Notes: generated from the sequence alone by a model not told the origin. A stretch of DNA of 64,000 nt from Takashimella koratensis (GCA_003116875.1 BCKT01000006.1:1151934-1215933); one strand, 5' to 3'. Positions 11,201 through 24,266 are shown, counted from the first letter of the stretch. Numbers and translations: made by a program.

Positions 11201-14200
11201 CTGGGGAGGGATGGTGATGGTGATTGGGAGGAGAGGAGGTGGTTGTCGGGGGAAGGTTATGCGTCCCGGCGAATCGAAGCCGACGGCCGGGCGCCGCCGG
11301 CGGCCCCGCAGCGGCCAGCCGCGGACTTGACAGAGACAAGATTGCACTGTATACATGCTGTGATCGCCAACGGAGATCTCGTGCGGACGATGTCTGCGGG
11401 AGTTGTTTCGATGTTTCGTCGAACGACATACGCAAACTCTAAGCCCTCTTTTAATTATCCTTCCCCTCCCCATAGATGTCTATTCTGTACTTGTTTGTTC
11501 CCCGTCTTCGCGACGATTCCCACGCAAGTGCGTATATCACTTTTGTAGTATATACTATATACTTTATACGCGCCAAGAAACGCGCAGAGACAATGTCCAA
11601 TGAAGTTTGGGGTTGCCCGTGTGGGTACACTTTCATCGGTGTGGGTACACTTAACCTTGGAAAGGGTGAGTAGGAAATTCGTCAGCAACAAGTGGGGCAT
11701 CCCAACGGAGAGGGTGAGGTGGACTTCCGAAAATCTCAAGCAACCGAGGGCTCAGATCGAGTCGAGTCATACGCAGCACGTGGCGTCCTCTTGTGGTTGC
11801 CCATTGAGCAGAGCAGAACTCTCGGCATGAGATCTGGTCAACATGGTTTGGACGGCAGATATAACCCTGGTGAATCAATGGCGAATCCTGTTCACTCAAG
11901 CACGCGCAGTTGACCAACGTGTATCCAGAAAGCAGGTTTCTGGATTAGGGGGAAGAGACCCACGTTAATGGTGATTTTTTGTTAGCTCGAAAGTCTGTTC
12001 GTCCGGCGTCCGTGACAGCCTCTGGGAAGTCCGTGTAGGGTCAAGTGAAGCAACAGGGCCTTCACACCCTCCAGGACCCAGGACCGAGCCCAACGAGTCA
12101 GCAGGAATCAACCCAGACTATACGTGGATCTTGAAGCGATTCCCGCACTCGTTATTATGTATTTTAAGCTCGTGCAACAAAATCGCGACCGAGCAAGAAT
12201 ACGAGGTCCCCGCGGAACCAGGAAGCGCCGAGCGAGCGGGCGGTTGATTCAGAATAACCGGCCTCGAATTAAGTACGACAACAGCGAGGAGGGTCAGATT
12301 TCCAGGGTAAGCGACGGGGGGAGGTCCGAGGTTGACGTGAAACGGCGAGGCGACAACGGAGACTAGCGCTGTTCCAGCATGACCGTTTCTGGTCTAGCGT
12401 GTGTAGCGCGTACCAGTAGACCCTGTAGATTGTGCGCGAGTGGGAGATAATCGAGTGGCGGTAGACGGGCCAATCGAGGCGGTCAGTTGCTCACCTCCTT
12501 GGCCACGAGGTCGATATGCATGCATCGTAACTGGGTAGCTGGGTTTGACAGACTGATCACGGCACCCAGTAATCAAAATACAGCCGCCCCGCAACATCGA
12601 GCGGCAACATTCCGCTAGCTGTAGGGTCATCGGTAGTCAGCTCAGGATCGAGGGCAGTGCCCTTTATCCATGGCTGAATTGTTCTCGTTATCCTCCGCGA
12701 TCGCCCTCTTGTCATGGTCCTGGAGAAACAGGGGCAAGACTAACCTTGGGTTTCTCATTTTAATCCTTGTTTCTTATTCTCCCTACGTGTGATACTCGCT
12801 CTACAGTATAGCGCTATACGATGAGTGTTTCCGCTTTCCCACCCATTCACACGGACGTCTCTCGACCAGGTGATTCGGTTCAAACGATTCCGAAAAATAC
12901 GCCGATAGACAACGGCATCTTGAACGCCTCAGCGCACACGCAAGACGGAGACTCGAGCGCCTGTTGTACCTGTCCCAGGGTACTTGCATCCGCGTGGCTC
13001 GACACCGTCGAGAAAGCGGGCGCGTTGAGGATATGAATGAATTGCAGGGAATGAACGAGGAATGCGCCGCCAAAGTAAAGTGCAGACCGGGAATGTCAGC
13101 AATCAGAAAAGCGCCTCCTCAAGATGAGGCCAACATCGTCCACGCACGTCCCCTTGGCACAGTAGGTTCGCAGTCCCATTGGCGCGCCCTTATCCCAAGA
13201 GTTCAGGAGCGGAGAAGGAAGCATGTTGCCGAATGTTTGGCGCGAATGGGTCGTAAGAGGGGAGAGGATCTGCACCATACGCTGGGAATACATGCCTCCG
13301 GTCAGCGAGAATACAGATCACAATGGAAACAAGTAATCATGCATGACGGAGACGAGAATAAGCAAGCATGATACAGGAATGGTGATGACTGGGCTATTCG
13401 GGGGTTGTTCATAACGTCCACGAGGGGGTCGGACAGTCCGAGTTCCATTGACCCGGTAGAGGAACTAAATTGATGAGTCATGCCAGTGTTCCATCAGCTT
13501 CGTTGCCCCTTTGGAAAAATAAACTCGAGGTTCCGGCGGTATCGCGTGGGGTTGACCGCCCACGGACGCGCTGGATGCAATTCACCATGCACGAGGGCGC
13601 GAGCAGAGGTTCCTCTGCTCATGAGCCTATTGCCCCACTACGCCTGATGCTCCTCAGTGCTTCATGCTTGGGGCTTGACCCCAATGCTGGCTAGGGAAAA
13701 CACTGGCACCGGGCACTTATGGCCTGGCACTGGCGCGGTCCTCGCTGTCCTGCCCGTACAAGCGATCCGGCGTTCGAATTTACGTTTTATCTCGTAGATT
13801 TTTTTCATTGTTTAAACGTTTACCCTTTAACGGCAGCTTAGGCAAGGGGTAAGGGTCAATCGGCTTAGTGGTCGGGCGGAGAGTGGATAAAGAGAAAGAA
13901 GAAAGGAAAAGAAAGGGGCAAAAAAGGGGAAAGGGTAAACAGGGTTAAAACTGTGAGAACGAATCGGGGGGTCCGTCGGTTCAGCTCCTGTCAGTCAAGT
14001 GGTCAGATGGGGGATGGGATTGACCTTCAGAACAAAGGAGTATGCAGCCAGTCTAGAGACGCTCACTCTCGCCAATCTCAAAGGTGAGTCAACGAATCTA
14101 GCCGAAAGAACCGAAACGGTGCCCAACGCCGTCCCGGGACCAGGAACTACGAAATCCGCTTGCGTGCTCGACAACAAATTGAATGCAGAAGGATCCGGCA

Positions 14201-15100
14201 GTCCAAGAACCTCCAGACGTAAGACTAAAGTAATTTCAGGTAGACGACTCGTGCTCGTGCTCTCGGTTATGCTTGAGCCGCTGTTGTCGTGCTCTCGAGC
14301 AAGAGTAGGCAAGGGTTCGCGCTGACCTGTTGACATGTTCATATTTCCAACCAACCTACTATCCATTGTCCTGTAAGCAGGTCGACCTGAACTCGTCAGC
14401 CACAGGCTGCCGACTTTGGGCCAGACCCGATCGTCGTATCACTCCGGTAAAAGTCCTTCCACTAGCTCGCGCGGTAGACTAACCTGATAGGGTGAGCTCG
14501 CACTCGTGCACTCGTGCTACCGTACACCTGTGCTCGCAAGTCTCATTATTCTCCTGTGCCCACTAGTGGCGTTCCTTTTGCGATACCCTTCTTCCTGTCC
14601 GTGTCTGGTGTCTCTCTCTGTCTTTATACTTGTCTGGCAGTCTTGGATCGTGCCATCGCGTGATTTGCCAAAAAGGCAAAGGAAGCTAAAGGCTCGCTTC
14701 ACATTCGCGTCCTGGCTAGGGGGGGGGGGGGGGGAAATGTCTGGTCGGACAGTTGAATGGGTTTTCTCCGACTGCGCCAGATAGCCAGATAGAAGCGGGT
14801 CGAGTTACTCACCCGCGACCCTCGTGAACCCTAGGCTACCGTGTCTATCGTTCCTCGCTGCCCACTTGCTCTACGCTCTACGCTCTACCCTCTGGCTTGG
14901 AATTCTACTGTGCCGTGGATATTCTACCTTGATTTCCTGTGGCCCTGACCCTTGCTCCCGTCCTGGCATGATTTTTCTTTTCTCTTTGATCGTTCCATTA
15001 GGAATTTCTCCCATGTAAACATTTGGGTGTGATTTCCTGCTGAAGGGTAATTCTTATATATATTGATTTGTATTTTTTGGCTATTCGGGCATTTTCTCCC
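11201..15100. other. Gene-poor region, no supportable coding sequence
   Basis: About 3.9 kb in which I find no gene, tRNA or recognisable element. Open frames at 12124-12366, 12964-13371 and 13995-14366 (both strands) have no domain, no splice support and overlapping antisense frames. Local features: a GC-rich self-complementary stretch near 11279-11325, an AT-rich TATATACT stretch near 11548-11568, and a purine-rich block at 13880-13945. It could contain distal regulatory sequence for the TEA-factor gene or degenerate sequence of unknown origin. Confidence 0.4.
14719..14734 (+). repeat. Poly(G) tract, 16 nt
   Basis: Uninterrupted G run on the + strand in the gene-free region. One of five G/C homopolymers of 13-17 nt in this window. 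Confidence 0.9.
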
Positions 15101-15159
15101 AGCCCTAGGTATTACCCTGCATTGGACTTTCTCGGCAATGTCCTCCTTCCTGTTGACCC

Positions 15160-17626
15160 AAGTCAAGTCCACATCCTCCTACCTATACCACCTCCGCCCA
15201 CCCATCTCTATCAACCCACCACCAGCCTCTCCCTCTCCCTCTCCCTCTCGCCGGCCCCTCGCTCCCGCTTCCCTCGATTCCATACCCCTCACCTCTCGCT
15301 TCGCTGGCTCATCCTCACCACAAGTTCAGCTCGTTCCTCTCCACTCCTAGCCAGACTCCTACATTCCAGCCAAAGATCCCTCTCGACACACACTCTCTCA
15401 TTTCGCCTCTGTCCCTGGCCTTCTCTCTCTCCGCTCTCGCCCCGCTCTCTCCTTGGCCCCTGCAGCCTATCTTACGCTGCCCGGCGAAGCGAGCTTGCGT
15501 ACCCGAATCCATCTCAATTCCATCAAACCGCGGGGAAAAATAATCGCAAAAAGCACCGAGCAACCGATAATCATTCCATCGCTTTCGTCGTCCTACCACT
15601 CGTCCTCTCATCTACTCTTCCCTCCGTCTCACCTCATTCACACTCTCGGCCACCCGAATCCCTTCCGTTCCGTTGTCTCTCACTTGCTTCACTCCCTTGG
15701 CATTCGATTCCTTCCATCAAGCTTCCGACGGGTCGAGTGGCGACAATTGCAACTTTGGTTGAAATCCCTGTGGCGAGCAGGAGAGCACAGCGAGACGACA
15801 CGAGACAATCCGGAACGAAGCGACACGATACAAGACGACACGAGACGAAACGCCCGCAGTCCTCTTCACTCCCTGCCCCTCCACACCGCCTCGGTGTCAT
15901 CCCGAGACAACGAGGATCTCGCCACCTGAGTCGACGGGTAAGACAAGTCAATTCAATTTCAGACGACTTTTTTTTTCCCTTCCTGTCCTGGACTCCAGGC
16001 ATTCCTCCCGCACGCGCCGATCTGGTGAGTGACACGCGTGAGTCAATGAGTCTCTCTCCACCACCCTCGTGGTACCGCTTTGCATTTTTTGGCCTCCTTC
16101 CGCACGAGAGTTGACCCATCGCTGCCGCATACGTATCCGATTCCATCGTTCCGATCTGCCGTGACTCACCTTTGTATCTTGCTGTCCGTCTACCGTCAAC
16201 TCGTTTGCTATTCCTGCTACCACTCATCTGTTTCCTTATCAACCTCCCTTTCATTACATCTTCACTCTCTCCTATCTCCATCTTTACCCCATCGTCTCGA
16301 CTTGTTGCTCTATATGTCGACGAAACATCGCCTTCTCATCGCCCTCGACCAACTCAACAAGCAACAGTCGCAACCCACCATCCTCCGCGGACAAGATTCG
16401 GAGCAGTCGTCGAACCCCGGTACCCCTGCAGCACCGCACGGCACCGACGAAAGACAAGGAAGGAACCAGGCGGAAGGTTGCGAATTTCACCGGACCGGCT
16501 ATCGCACCCAACTCTCACGTCTCTCCTCCTCTCCTCGTCCGCGGCACCTTGGCCCCGGTCCCCCCCTCCGATTGCCTTAGTCCCTTTCCCAACCTCTTGT
16601 CCCGTCGTTCTGGTCATCTCCGACCCCTTCCGGCGGCGCAGTCAGTTACTCTCGTTAGCCCGAGCCGAAACAGGGTAACAGGCAAAAGTCCGGGTGTTTC
16701 AACATCCAACCCCCCTTCAAACTTCACGGCGAAGATCCCATTCCTCATATTCGTACTCGCACACACCTCAACGTCAGTGGCCTGGCCATTTCCTCCGAGC
16801 GACGTGTTGGCCAATAAAGTTTCGATCAAGAACACACTCGACAATCACCTCGTATCCGTCTCCACACCGCTCCAACCGTCCAAATACACGATCGCAACGA
16901 CCTGATGGCTACGTGAAAGCTTCGTTCTCCTTTCCGTACACAAAACTTGGCAGGTTTCACCAACAAACAAACGACGAAAACTTGCTTTCATTTTCCGGGC
17001 ATTCTCTTGTGCTTTGTGGGTTATCAGCGCCCCGTTGAATTCGAAGTCGCACTCTTCTCAGTTTCGCTTCCGCTCATCTCGACTGCTTCGCTCTTAACCC
17101 ACGGGGATCTTGACAGCAACAAGAGACAATCTGTCGCATCGCATCCGTCACATCGTGCATCCGTGGTCACGTGGGTCAATCAACGACAACGAGGGGAATT
17201 AAATAACACGTCTCGACTCGACCGTTACGGGCTGTCGGCCGGTGGAGGGAGCTAGGATTATATTAGCTTCGGGTCGCAGCAACTAAGCTCTGCATCCGGC
17301 CATCTCTGACTCCACCGAACCAAACAAGTGGTGAGTACCCCTCGGCCGGATGAGGTCATTCCTTCATCACCTCTTACCTGCCCGGGGCCATGCATATATA
17401 CCTCGTCGCTGGCCGGTGCGTTCGAGGCCTTGGAGTGCTGACGGAAGCTTTTTTAAATAACAGCTCGGCTTCATTGAAGTCTAAGCGAGCTATCGCTCCA
17501 CAGGAACGCCGAAACGCGCATACATATATCCACAATCGACCATACATCAAGCGCCACAACCACCCGAAGCATTGGTGTCCGTTATCTTTCCTCACTCGGC
17601 TTTGGGTCACATAAAGTATCGGAAGC
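15160..17626 (+). promoter_or_regulatory. Long pyrimidine-rich upstream/leader region of the TEA-factor gene
   Basis: From about 15160 to 16700 the + strand is dominated by C and T (CTCTCCCTCTCC-like runs) and holds many short ATG-initiated frames, including a 348-codon open frame (15068-16114) of low-complexity Ser/Pro/Arg composition. Several donor/acceptor-like pairs are present, so part may be a spliced 5' UTR of the TEA gene at 17627. A cluster of CGACACGAGAC-like repeats occurs at about 15790-15850. Long regulatory leaders with upstream ORFs are known for fungal developmental regulators. Assignment here is inference. Confidence 0.4.
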
Positions 17627-20021
17627 ATGCCTCGCTCCTCCCATCCTGGCTATGTCGACGTCCAGTCGTCTCGGCGGGAGTCGATCCATGTCTTCCAACT
17701 GTCACCTGGCTGCACCCCCGAAGGTCTGTACCGCCATGTCACGGGAAATTGGCCGCCCCCAGAGATTGTAGGCACGGGCGAGGGAGGATCCATTTCGTCT
17801 TCATCCACATCAGATTTAATGCACGAGGATTACGCCGAGGTAAACGACCCCGGAGCTGCTTCAGACCTGGCCGGGGATACGTCAACGTCGAGGAAGCGAC
17901 GGAAGATTGCACGCAAGAGCAAAAAGTCGGAAATTTGGTTTCCTCGAGCAGAAATGGCCTTTTGCCTCTGTGAGTGGCAATTCAAACGTCCGCGACATCT
18001 AGTTGTCACAAATTTCGCCTCGACCCGCCAAAGTCAGTATGCTAATGTCACCAGGTATTGCATACATTCCTCCCAGCGGACGAACCAAGATTAAATTTCT
18101 TGGCAAGTCTTTGGGAAGGAACGAGTTGATTGCGGTCATTTGTTCGTTGGCGACGAGACGGATCTACAATCGAAAACAAATTTCTTCTCACAGTCAGGTT
18201 CTGAAAGACAAAGTCCCTTCGCCATGTAAGTTGACATCATGACAGTGACGACGATCATTGACCTTTCCCACAGATAAAGAGCTCTTGACGTTTGATGACA
18301 AAGTCAAGCTGGATGAAGACGGGTCTGGCGCTACGATTGAGCGTTATGTCCTTCCCGAACCCATTTGTCGAATGATCGGATTCTTTCCGAACACCGACTT
18401 CTCAAATGCTCGTAAACCTGATTGGTACATCCGGCTCGAAGCCCAAGGTGAACCCGGCAGTCATCAATACGTCTTCCCGTCTGAGTACAACCCAAACCTC
18501 AACCCGGGCATTCAGTCCAAAGCCCCCTTTTCACCGTTTCCTCAACAACCCCCACCCCATCAATACCCTGCTCTGGCTCCGACATCGCAAAATCACTTTC
18601 CATCACCCCCGCCACATACATATCCGTCATACCACGAAGGCATCGATCCGTCATACTCGGCCGGTCCATCGCACGCCATCACCCCGGCGTCACGCGAGGC
18701 TCAATCTCCAGCTGGCTCCCGTACCAGTATCGCGGCTGGTGCACTGGGCATCCCATCTCGTCGAACCAATAACGCGAGTATGTCGACATCGCCAACAACT
18801 TCTTACCACACCGGATACTCGGGGACACCTACTATCGAGCCGGCGCAGCCTCTATTTTGGTCGACGAATCGAGATCCACCACCTCGAGGTGGGAACCTTT
18901 CTGGATCGATGGACAGTGTCATGTCAACCTCCTCACAGGGACCCACCGACATCCCGCATACTCCGATTCAACATGTCTGGCGCAACAACGAGCGGAATCC
19001 GCTCGATCACAAGACCGATACAACTCACAATGCTACGGGCTCGACTGGTACAAGCAGCGGCGTGAACAGCGATACGTGGTACCCTGCAACAACGTACGCC
19101 AATCAGATGTGGTACAATATGGCGAATTCGGCTGACTCGGTGAAAAGTGACGCTTACGAAAGCGGTATTCCTCTCCACCGAATCGGAGGCACGGGACACA
19201 TGATGCCTGTCAACCCATTCATCCCGGCCTCACTCGAGATCTCTGCGAAGCTGCCGGCGATGACTGGCGATGCGAACCGAAATCAACCTTGGATCCTCTC
19301 GTCTGCTCAGCCACTCCAATCGGCGGGAACAGTCCCGTATCATCACATCAAAATGTGGGAGGCACGGTACCCCTTTCTGAAAGCGATGAGCCAGTCGTCG
19401 GTTCCTGCGTTCCACATCGAGGTTCCTCTTCGTCTACCGGACAGCCATCAGGCACGTTACGCACTGTTCGAATCCAGTGAACCGCTTCATCTCCGTCTCG
19501 TCCTTCGTGCCACGTACACCGACAGTCCCGGTTACAACCTCGTCACCGACTCTGGTTTTGCTCATTTCAAAGCACCGCACAGATACCCTCGACAAGTTGT
19601 CCCACTCCGCCGAATGTACGTACTCGCCGACCAGCCGATCCACGTCGACGCTCGGTCCTCATTCAAAGACCTCACCGCACTGTTTCGTCACATGGCCGAA
19701 CTAGACATGAACTCATCCATGGGTACCGGGACGGATACGCTGAATGGGATTGCTTCGCCCATGTCGCTGATCACGCAAATGGTAGTCCCCGAAACGGATC
19801 GCGATGGGATCGAGCCACCAGTGCCCGGAAGCGACTGGGAACGAGCAGTCATGATGGTCGTCTACACGCTATACGTGCCCAAACCAGGGGAGAACGCTAT
19901 TCCCGTCTGCAGACAGATCGATTTCAGCACAGAGCCGGATATCAACGATCCCAACAACTCGCTCCTCAACCAACTTCTTGCGAATGAGAGGCGCAAGCCG
20001 AGCGCGATGGAATGGCATTAG
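17627..20021 (+). CDS. TEA/ATTS-domain transcription factor (AbaA/Tec1-like)
   Basis: Sequence-specific DNA-binding regulator of the TEAD/AbaA/Tec1 family, which controls filamentation and conidiation in other fungi. Exons 17627-17969, 18055-18225 and 18274-20021 give 753 aa. The TEA domain spans about residues 100-170 and is split by intron 1. It starts with a basic RKRRKIARKSKK stretch and EIWFPRAEMAF (helix 1, equivalent to the VWSPEIEQAF region), continues with KFLGKSLGRNELIA (helix 2), and ends with RKQISSHSQVLKDK, a near-canonical recognition helix. Residues ~190-430 are Pro/Ser/Thr-rich and probably disordered. The last ~300 residues (HHIKMWEARYPFLKAMSQ... through an immunoglobulin-like stretch) may be the partner-binding domain seen in TEAD proteins. 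A very long gene-free region lies upstream, consistent with complex regulation. Paralogy to AbaA versus Tec1 cannot be decided here. Confidence 0.88.
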
Positions 20022-20763
20022 TTTTCGCGATGTCGATTTTTCCATTCTTATCTCTTCTAATTTCCCCTTTGTCCTCATCCTTCACCCTTTCTCTCTCCAT
20101 CGGAGTCTTCCTACTCGACTGCGTCTGGCTTTCCATTAAAAGCAAACAACCCCTCATATCAAATCCACATCTTCATTTTTGGTCGGTTTGTCCATTTTGG
20201 TCGGCTGCTGGGATAACCGTGCAATCTCTCCAGACTTATCGGTAACCCGGTCTCAGCGCTTGGTTCTCTATCACTCTTGGTCTCGTGGCCTTTCGGCATT
20301 CCAGTATCCAGCCTCTAAACCCCTGTCATCGCCTCGTCCATGGTCAAGTTCATGTTCCAACACAACCATATACATATATATATCGCATCATACCTGTTTG
20401 CTTGTACACATTCGGCATACACGACATGAATCTCATTGTAACATGGCGCACTGATTTTGCATCTGTTTAGGTAGCTAGGTGAACCATCCCATCTTTTGTT
20501 ACGCGTTTTTATTCCCTCATAGCATCAGGAGACAGTATCATAGTCACGGTGGTCCACAAAAAGTATTATGGTCGTGTGGACCGGTGTCTGTGACAGCCAT
20601 GGGTGCATGTACATGTCTTGCTCGCAGGCCAACGGGCTACATGTGACTACAAAACCTACCCACAGGCGAAACACGACGGCAGAATGGGACGGGGTATCTA
20701 CATGCAATCATCTACAAACCACTCTACCCTCTTCGATATGCGACTCTAGTCCGCCGTTGGCAT
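20022..20763. other. Convergent intergenic spacer
   Basis: The 742-bp gap between the 3' ends of the TEA-factor gene (+) and the first HAD gene (-). It contains AT-rich runs (for example the ATATATATAT stretch near 20375-20385) that fit 3' processing signals, but no gene. Confidence 0.4.
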
Positions 20764-22189
20764 CTACTTGGTATCGAGGTTCTTCTTGACCCAATCAACC
20801 ACCTGTTCCCATCCCTCCACCCGATGCACATTCTCCGGCAACCAACCAGTCTTGATTGCCTCCTCCCTGCGCTGCTTGTACGCCTCCTGCTTCCCGGCCT
20901 CTTCACGCTCGACATAGGTCAACTTGTCGTCTGGGTGCGTCTCGGTGGGGCGGGGAACGACGGCGTTCCATCCGTATTGACCAAAGAGGAGGAACGGGAT
21001 GGATGGAGCGGCGATGGACGTCTCGTATGCGTTGTCGGCAGAGTCATCGATGAGCATGAGCGCACCAGTTTGGTGCAGGATCTGGTGACGTTAGCGTAAC
21101 TCAGTAGATTGAAGGACGAGGAATAAGAGGAAGACTCGCCTCAGCTTTGGTCCGCTTGGTGTGCGCGATAACCGTCTTCTTCGCGGCATGACCACCCTCC
21201 TCCACTTTGTTGGGAACGAGATGCTGGAATCCTTCTGTAAAGTGGATCTCATCGAAGACTGTTGGGGGGAGGACAGACACAACGGTCAGCGTTTGGTTTT
21301 AGGGGAAGGGGTGTTATGCGGCCGTTGGAGCAAGCATATGGAGGCTCGTGGAGCCGGGACGTACTGTCTGGGAGGTGTTTCTCGAGCCAGGCCTCGGACT
21401 GCTCCCGCTGTCGTTCAGACCGAGCAGTGACGATGATCAAGCTGAACCAGTCAGTCGACGACACCTTCCCTCGCTGGATTCTTCACATAGTCTTCTCCTG
21501 CACCTGGGCCGGGAATCGAGGAGATGGGAACTCACCTGTAGCCCAAGTCTTTGAGCTGCTCCAGCCCCGCCTTGGCTCCGGGCACCGGATCGGGTCGGTC
21601 CAATAGACCCGCTGAGATCATCTCGCGCTGCACCCATTAGCCAATTTCTCGTCTCTCTGCTGTTCCCTTCTCACTAGCTTTCGCCCTACCCCGACCCCTT
21701 TGCCGTCTCGTGCCCACTCCACTCCTCCACTTGACTTACCACCTTTTCAACCGTCTCGGTCCGCGTGCCCCAGCCACGGTTATGCCAGTAGAGATCTGTC
21801 AACACAGCCAGAGTATCTATCAGCTCTCTCATTCGAGCTGAGTCGTGATGGTGAGAGCAACGTACAGTTTTCAAAGTCGTCGATGGTCATCGGAGGCTGC
21901 AGGTCGTAGTTCTCGTTGTGCACTGGAAGCTGTCAGCGGGGCCGTACAAGTATGCCAAATAGATGGGCTAGCTCACTATCGACGATGGCCATGTTGGTTT
22001 GACTGCGTATGAGAAGCATAGACGGTGGTTGAGGCTCTGTTAGCTGCGGCACGCATGAGGTGGGAAGGAGGACGGGGGGAAGGAAGGAAGGCGCGATACC
22101 CACGCTAGCACGTCGTCCATGTCGACAGCGATGATGCCCTTGGTCTTGGACGGGCCCGGCTCGGAAGAGACGATCTCGACGGTGCTCAT
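20764..22189 (-). CDS. HAD-superfamily hydrolase, 5'-nucleotidase-like (HAD-1 of the array)
   Basis: Probable cytosolic Asp-nucleophile phosphatase. Eight exons on the - strand (22189-22104, 22002-21977, 21922-21866, 21795-21740, 21627-21536, 21441-21365, 21258-21140, 21081-20764) give 276 aa. Motif I is AVDMDDVLA near residue 23. Motif II is LIIVTARSER, where the T is the phosphate-binding residue. Motif IV is LMLIDDSADNA. Between I and II lie an HNE-containing segment and LYWHNRGWGT, the usual cap of this fungal family. Exon 2 is a 26-nt micro-exon. Intron 7 (21139-21082) begins with GCGAGT, a GC-AG intron, and no usable GT is close by. The C-terminus reads VHRVEGWEQVVDWVKKNL. Comparable proteins are widespread in basidiomycetes but their substrate is unknown to me. 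It looks like the least diverged member of the tandem array. Confidence 0.85.
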
Positions 22190-22630
22190 GGTTGCTGTTG
22201 GAGGTTGTGGATGGGTATGGGAGACAGACAGGGAGGAAGAGAGGTGGTGAGATGAAGAGAGAAGAATCCGAAGTCGGAAGTAACTCAGTCGACGTGGTAG
22301 CGAGATGAAACGAGAAACCTCATCAACACGTCCTTTCCTTTGATCCGCGGATTATCCGCGGGTCCGTCGGTAGTGGCAGCACAGGGTGGCACCCGTCACC
22401 CCTGCCTCCGTCTAGCCAACCATCAATCTCCATGCATAGATGAGGTCCAAGGGATGCAAGATGCAAGCCTCTAGCAAAATTCAACCCATGCAAGCAAAGC
22501 AACCATTTCCAGCAGTAACCGAAGCAAGCGAACGAACCGAGCGGTAGTAATGGGAGAGGTGGATTGTACGAACGGTTCGTCAAACAATTTGTCGCCTAAC
22601 CGACTCCACTCGTCCCATTCGTCAATTCCA
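22190..22630 (-). promoter_or_regulatory. Spacer between HAD-1 and HAD-A
   Basis: The 441 bp hold the promoter of HAD-1 and the 3' end of HAD-A, both on the - strand. No gene or clear TATA box is visible. A short inverted repeat (GTACGAACGGTTCGTC) lies near 22566-22581. Confidence 0.35.
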
Positions 22631-24266
22631 TCACAGGAACCTCTGCAACGACGCTTTCGTCCTCTCATCCACCCTCCACTCTCTCCTTTGGTGCTCCTGA
22701 GCCAACGCTTTCCTGTACGCGGTGAACTCTTTGCGCAGCGTGCTCGCCCGAGTAGCGTCCGAGCTCTCAAGCTCTGAGATGGCCTTCTCGATCAAGGGTC
22801 CCTTGATGCGGACGTGGTCGCCCGCGAGCCCGAAGGCGACGTCGCCCCAGTCTCTGGCATGAACAACGTCTGCGCGCTTTTTGGTCCCAGTGTTCAAAGC
22901 AGACATCTGGAACTGGTACACCGTGGCTTGTGGGGAATTCTCCTTCATCGGTCCCGTCTGCTTGGTCTGGTCGTCGATGAAGTAGTCTTTCTTGATCGTT
23001 GATTTCCTCAGAGAAGAGTCCTGCCAATACTAGTGACGTCGGTTAGTACCTGCAAATTGTGATGAGGAACCCAGCTAGACTTACGTGCACTTTGGGGTGT
23101 TTGCCTTCGGGGTTTGCGCGAGACTTTCCTCCCGCCAAGATGATCTCGTCGTAGTCTGGCCCCGACGATTTCTTGTCAGACTTCTATCTTTCCTGAATCA
23201 AACGACCCTAGCTCCCTTCCGGACAGCTTGGTGACACATGAGTCAGACTTACAAAGGAAAGTCCCGATCTTCTTGAGTGATTCCTCGGTATGGGCTCGGC
23301 GGTCCTCGGTTCGTGCGGTCAAGATGGACATGCTGTGCGCCGTTTTGTCAGCCGTCTGTTCGCTACTCTGCTGCCCAGCGTTACGATATGGTAACGTTCC
23401 GGTACCCACTTGGCGAATGTGCTCAACAGCGCCATCGACTGGGGACAACCCTCCATGGGTTCAAAGTTGAGCAGCATTTCATCGTCGTACCACCCCTCCT
23501 GCCAGCGATATTTCGCGAAGAGATTCGCTCAAGTCTTCTATCTTCGTTGCCTGTCTGCTCACTGCTCGGGATGGGACTGGGACAGAAACCACTCACGATC
23601 ACCTTTCCGACCTCTTCGTCCGTGTCGGGCATGTCCTCGACGTCCGCGAATTTTCCTTGAGCAGAGGGTGAGTCACCTTGCGTCGACACTGTGTGAAGGC
23701 AAATCGAGGTTCGACTTACCGCTGGTGAAGTCAAGATGGTTGAAGGGGCGTAAGTTGCCTTGAGACTCCAGCCACTTCCTCCACTCTGTCACATGAGAAT
23801 CAATTATTGACAACTCCAGTACTTACCGAGTGCCATGCGATGGTAAGACTTGCTGTGGATTGTTGTGTGGCGGCGAACCAAGTCAGGGTGTCAAACTCCG
23901 CACAAGTATCCGTTCAACAGTCACTCACAATACGACTCCGTCGAGATCACAGTCACCGTCGATCTTGCCGACCTCCTTGGTCCCCGTCCCATCGTGTTCT
24001 TCGCCTTCTTCAACTGTGTACCTCAAGGCTGAGAGCTCTGTGAGCAAGTTCCTCCACGGTTTGAAGAAGTCTTCAAACTGTAGGACAGAGGCGAGAGATG
24101 ACTCCGTCTTCTGACTGTCGTACTCCTCCCGGTGACGTTGAAGCTCCCAGAAAGACACTTCCTTTGCAAGGTCAGGGTAGGTCGGATCCCCGTCGGTGCC
24201 TAAGTAGGGCAACTGCACGGAGGTGATGATCTTTGACCGCCTGAGGGCAAGCTCGTCAGTGGGCAT
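22631..24266 (-). CDS. Divergent HAD-like hydrolase, tandem paralogue A
   Basis: Predicted phosphatase-fold protein of unknown substrate. Eight exons on the - strand (24266-23929, 23852-23827, 23785-23720, 23655-23597, 23498-23410, 23332-23253, 23155-23085, 23029-22631) give 375 aa with no frame break. An N-terminal ~100-residue helical region unique to A and C (PYLGTDGDPTYPDL then FWELQRHREEYD) precedes motif I, DCDLDGVV. Motif II is MSILTARTED and motif IV DYFIDDQTKQ. A C-terminal coiled segment (IKGPLIEKAI to VDERTKASLQRFL) follows. The start chosen is the first ATG in the exon-1 frame. Upstream in-frame sequence overlaps a TATA box and lacks an ATG. Exon lengths 26, 66 and 59 match paralogue C exactly. 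No signal peptide, so probably cytosolic. Confidence 0.78.

Noticed and set aside
13771..13781. GTTCGAATT resembling a tRNA T-loop
   Set aside because: No acceptor stem, D-arm or anticodon arm can be paired around it. No other tRNA-like arrangement was found in the window.
15068..16114. 348-codon open frame on + before the TEA factor
   Set aside because: Composition follows the CT-rich DNA (Ser/Pro/Leu/Arg). Alternative frames on both strands are equally open, and no domain or splice logic supports it. Treated as leader or promoter.
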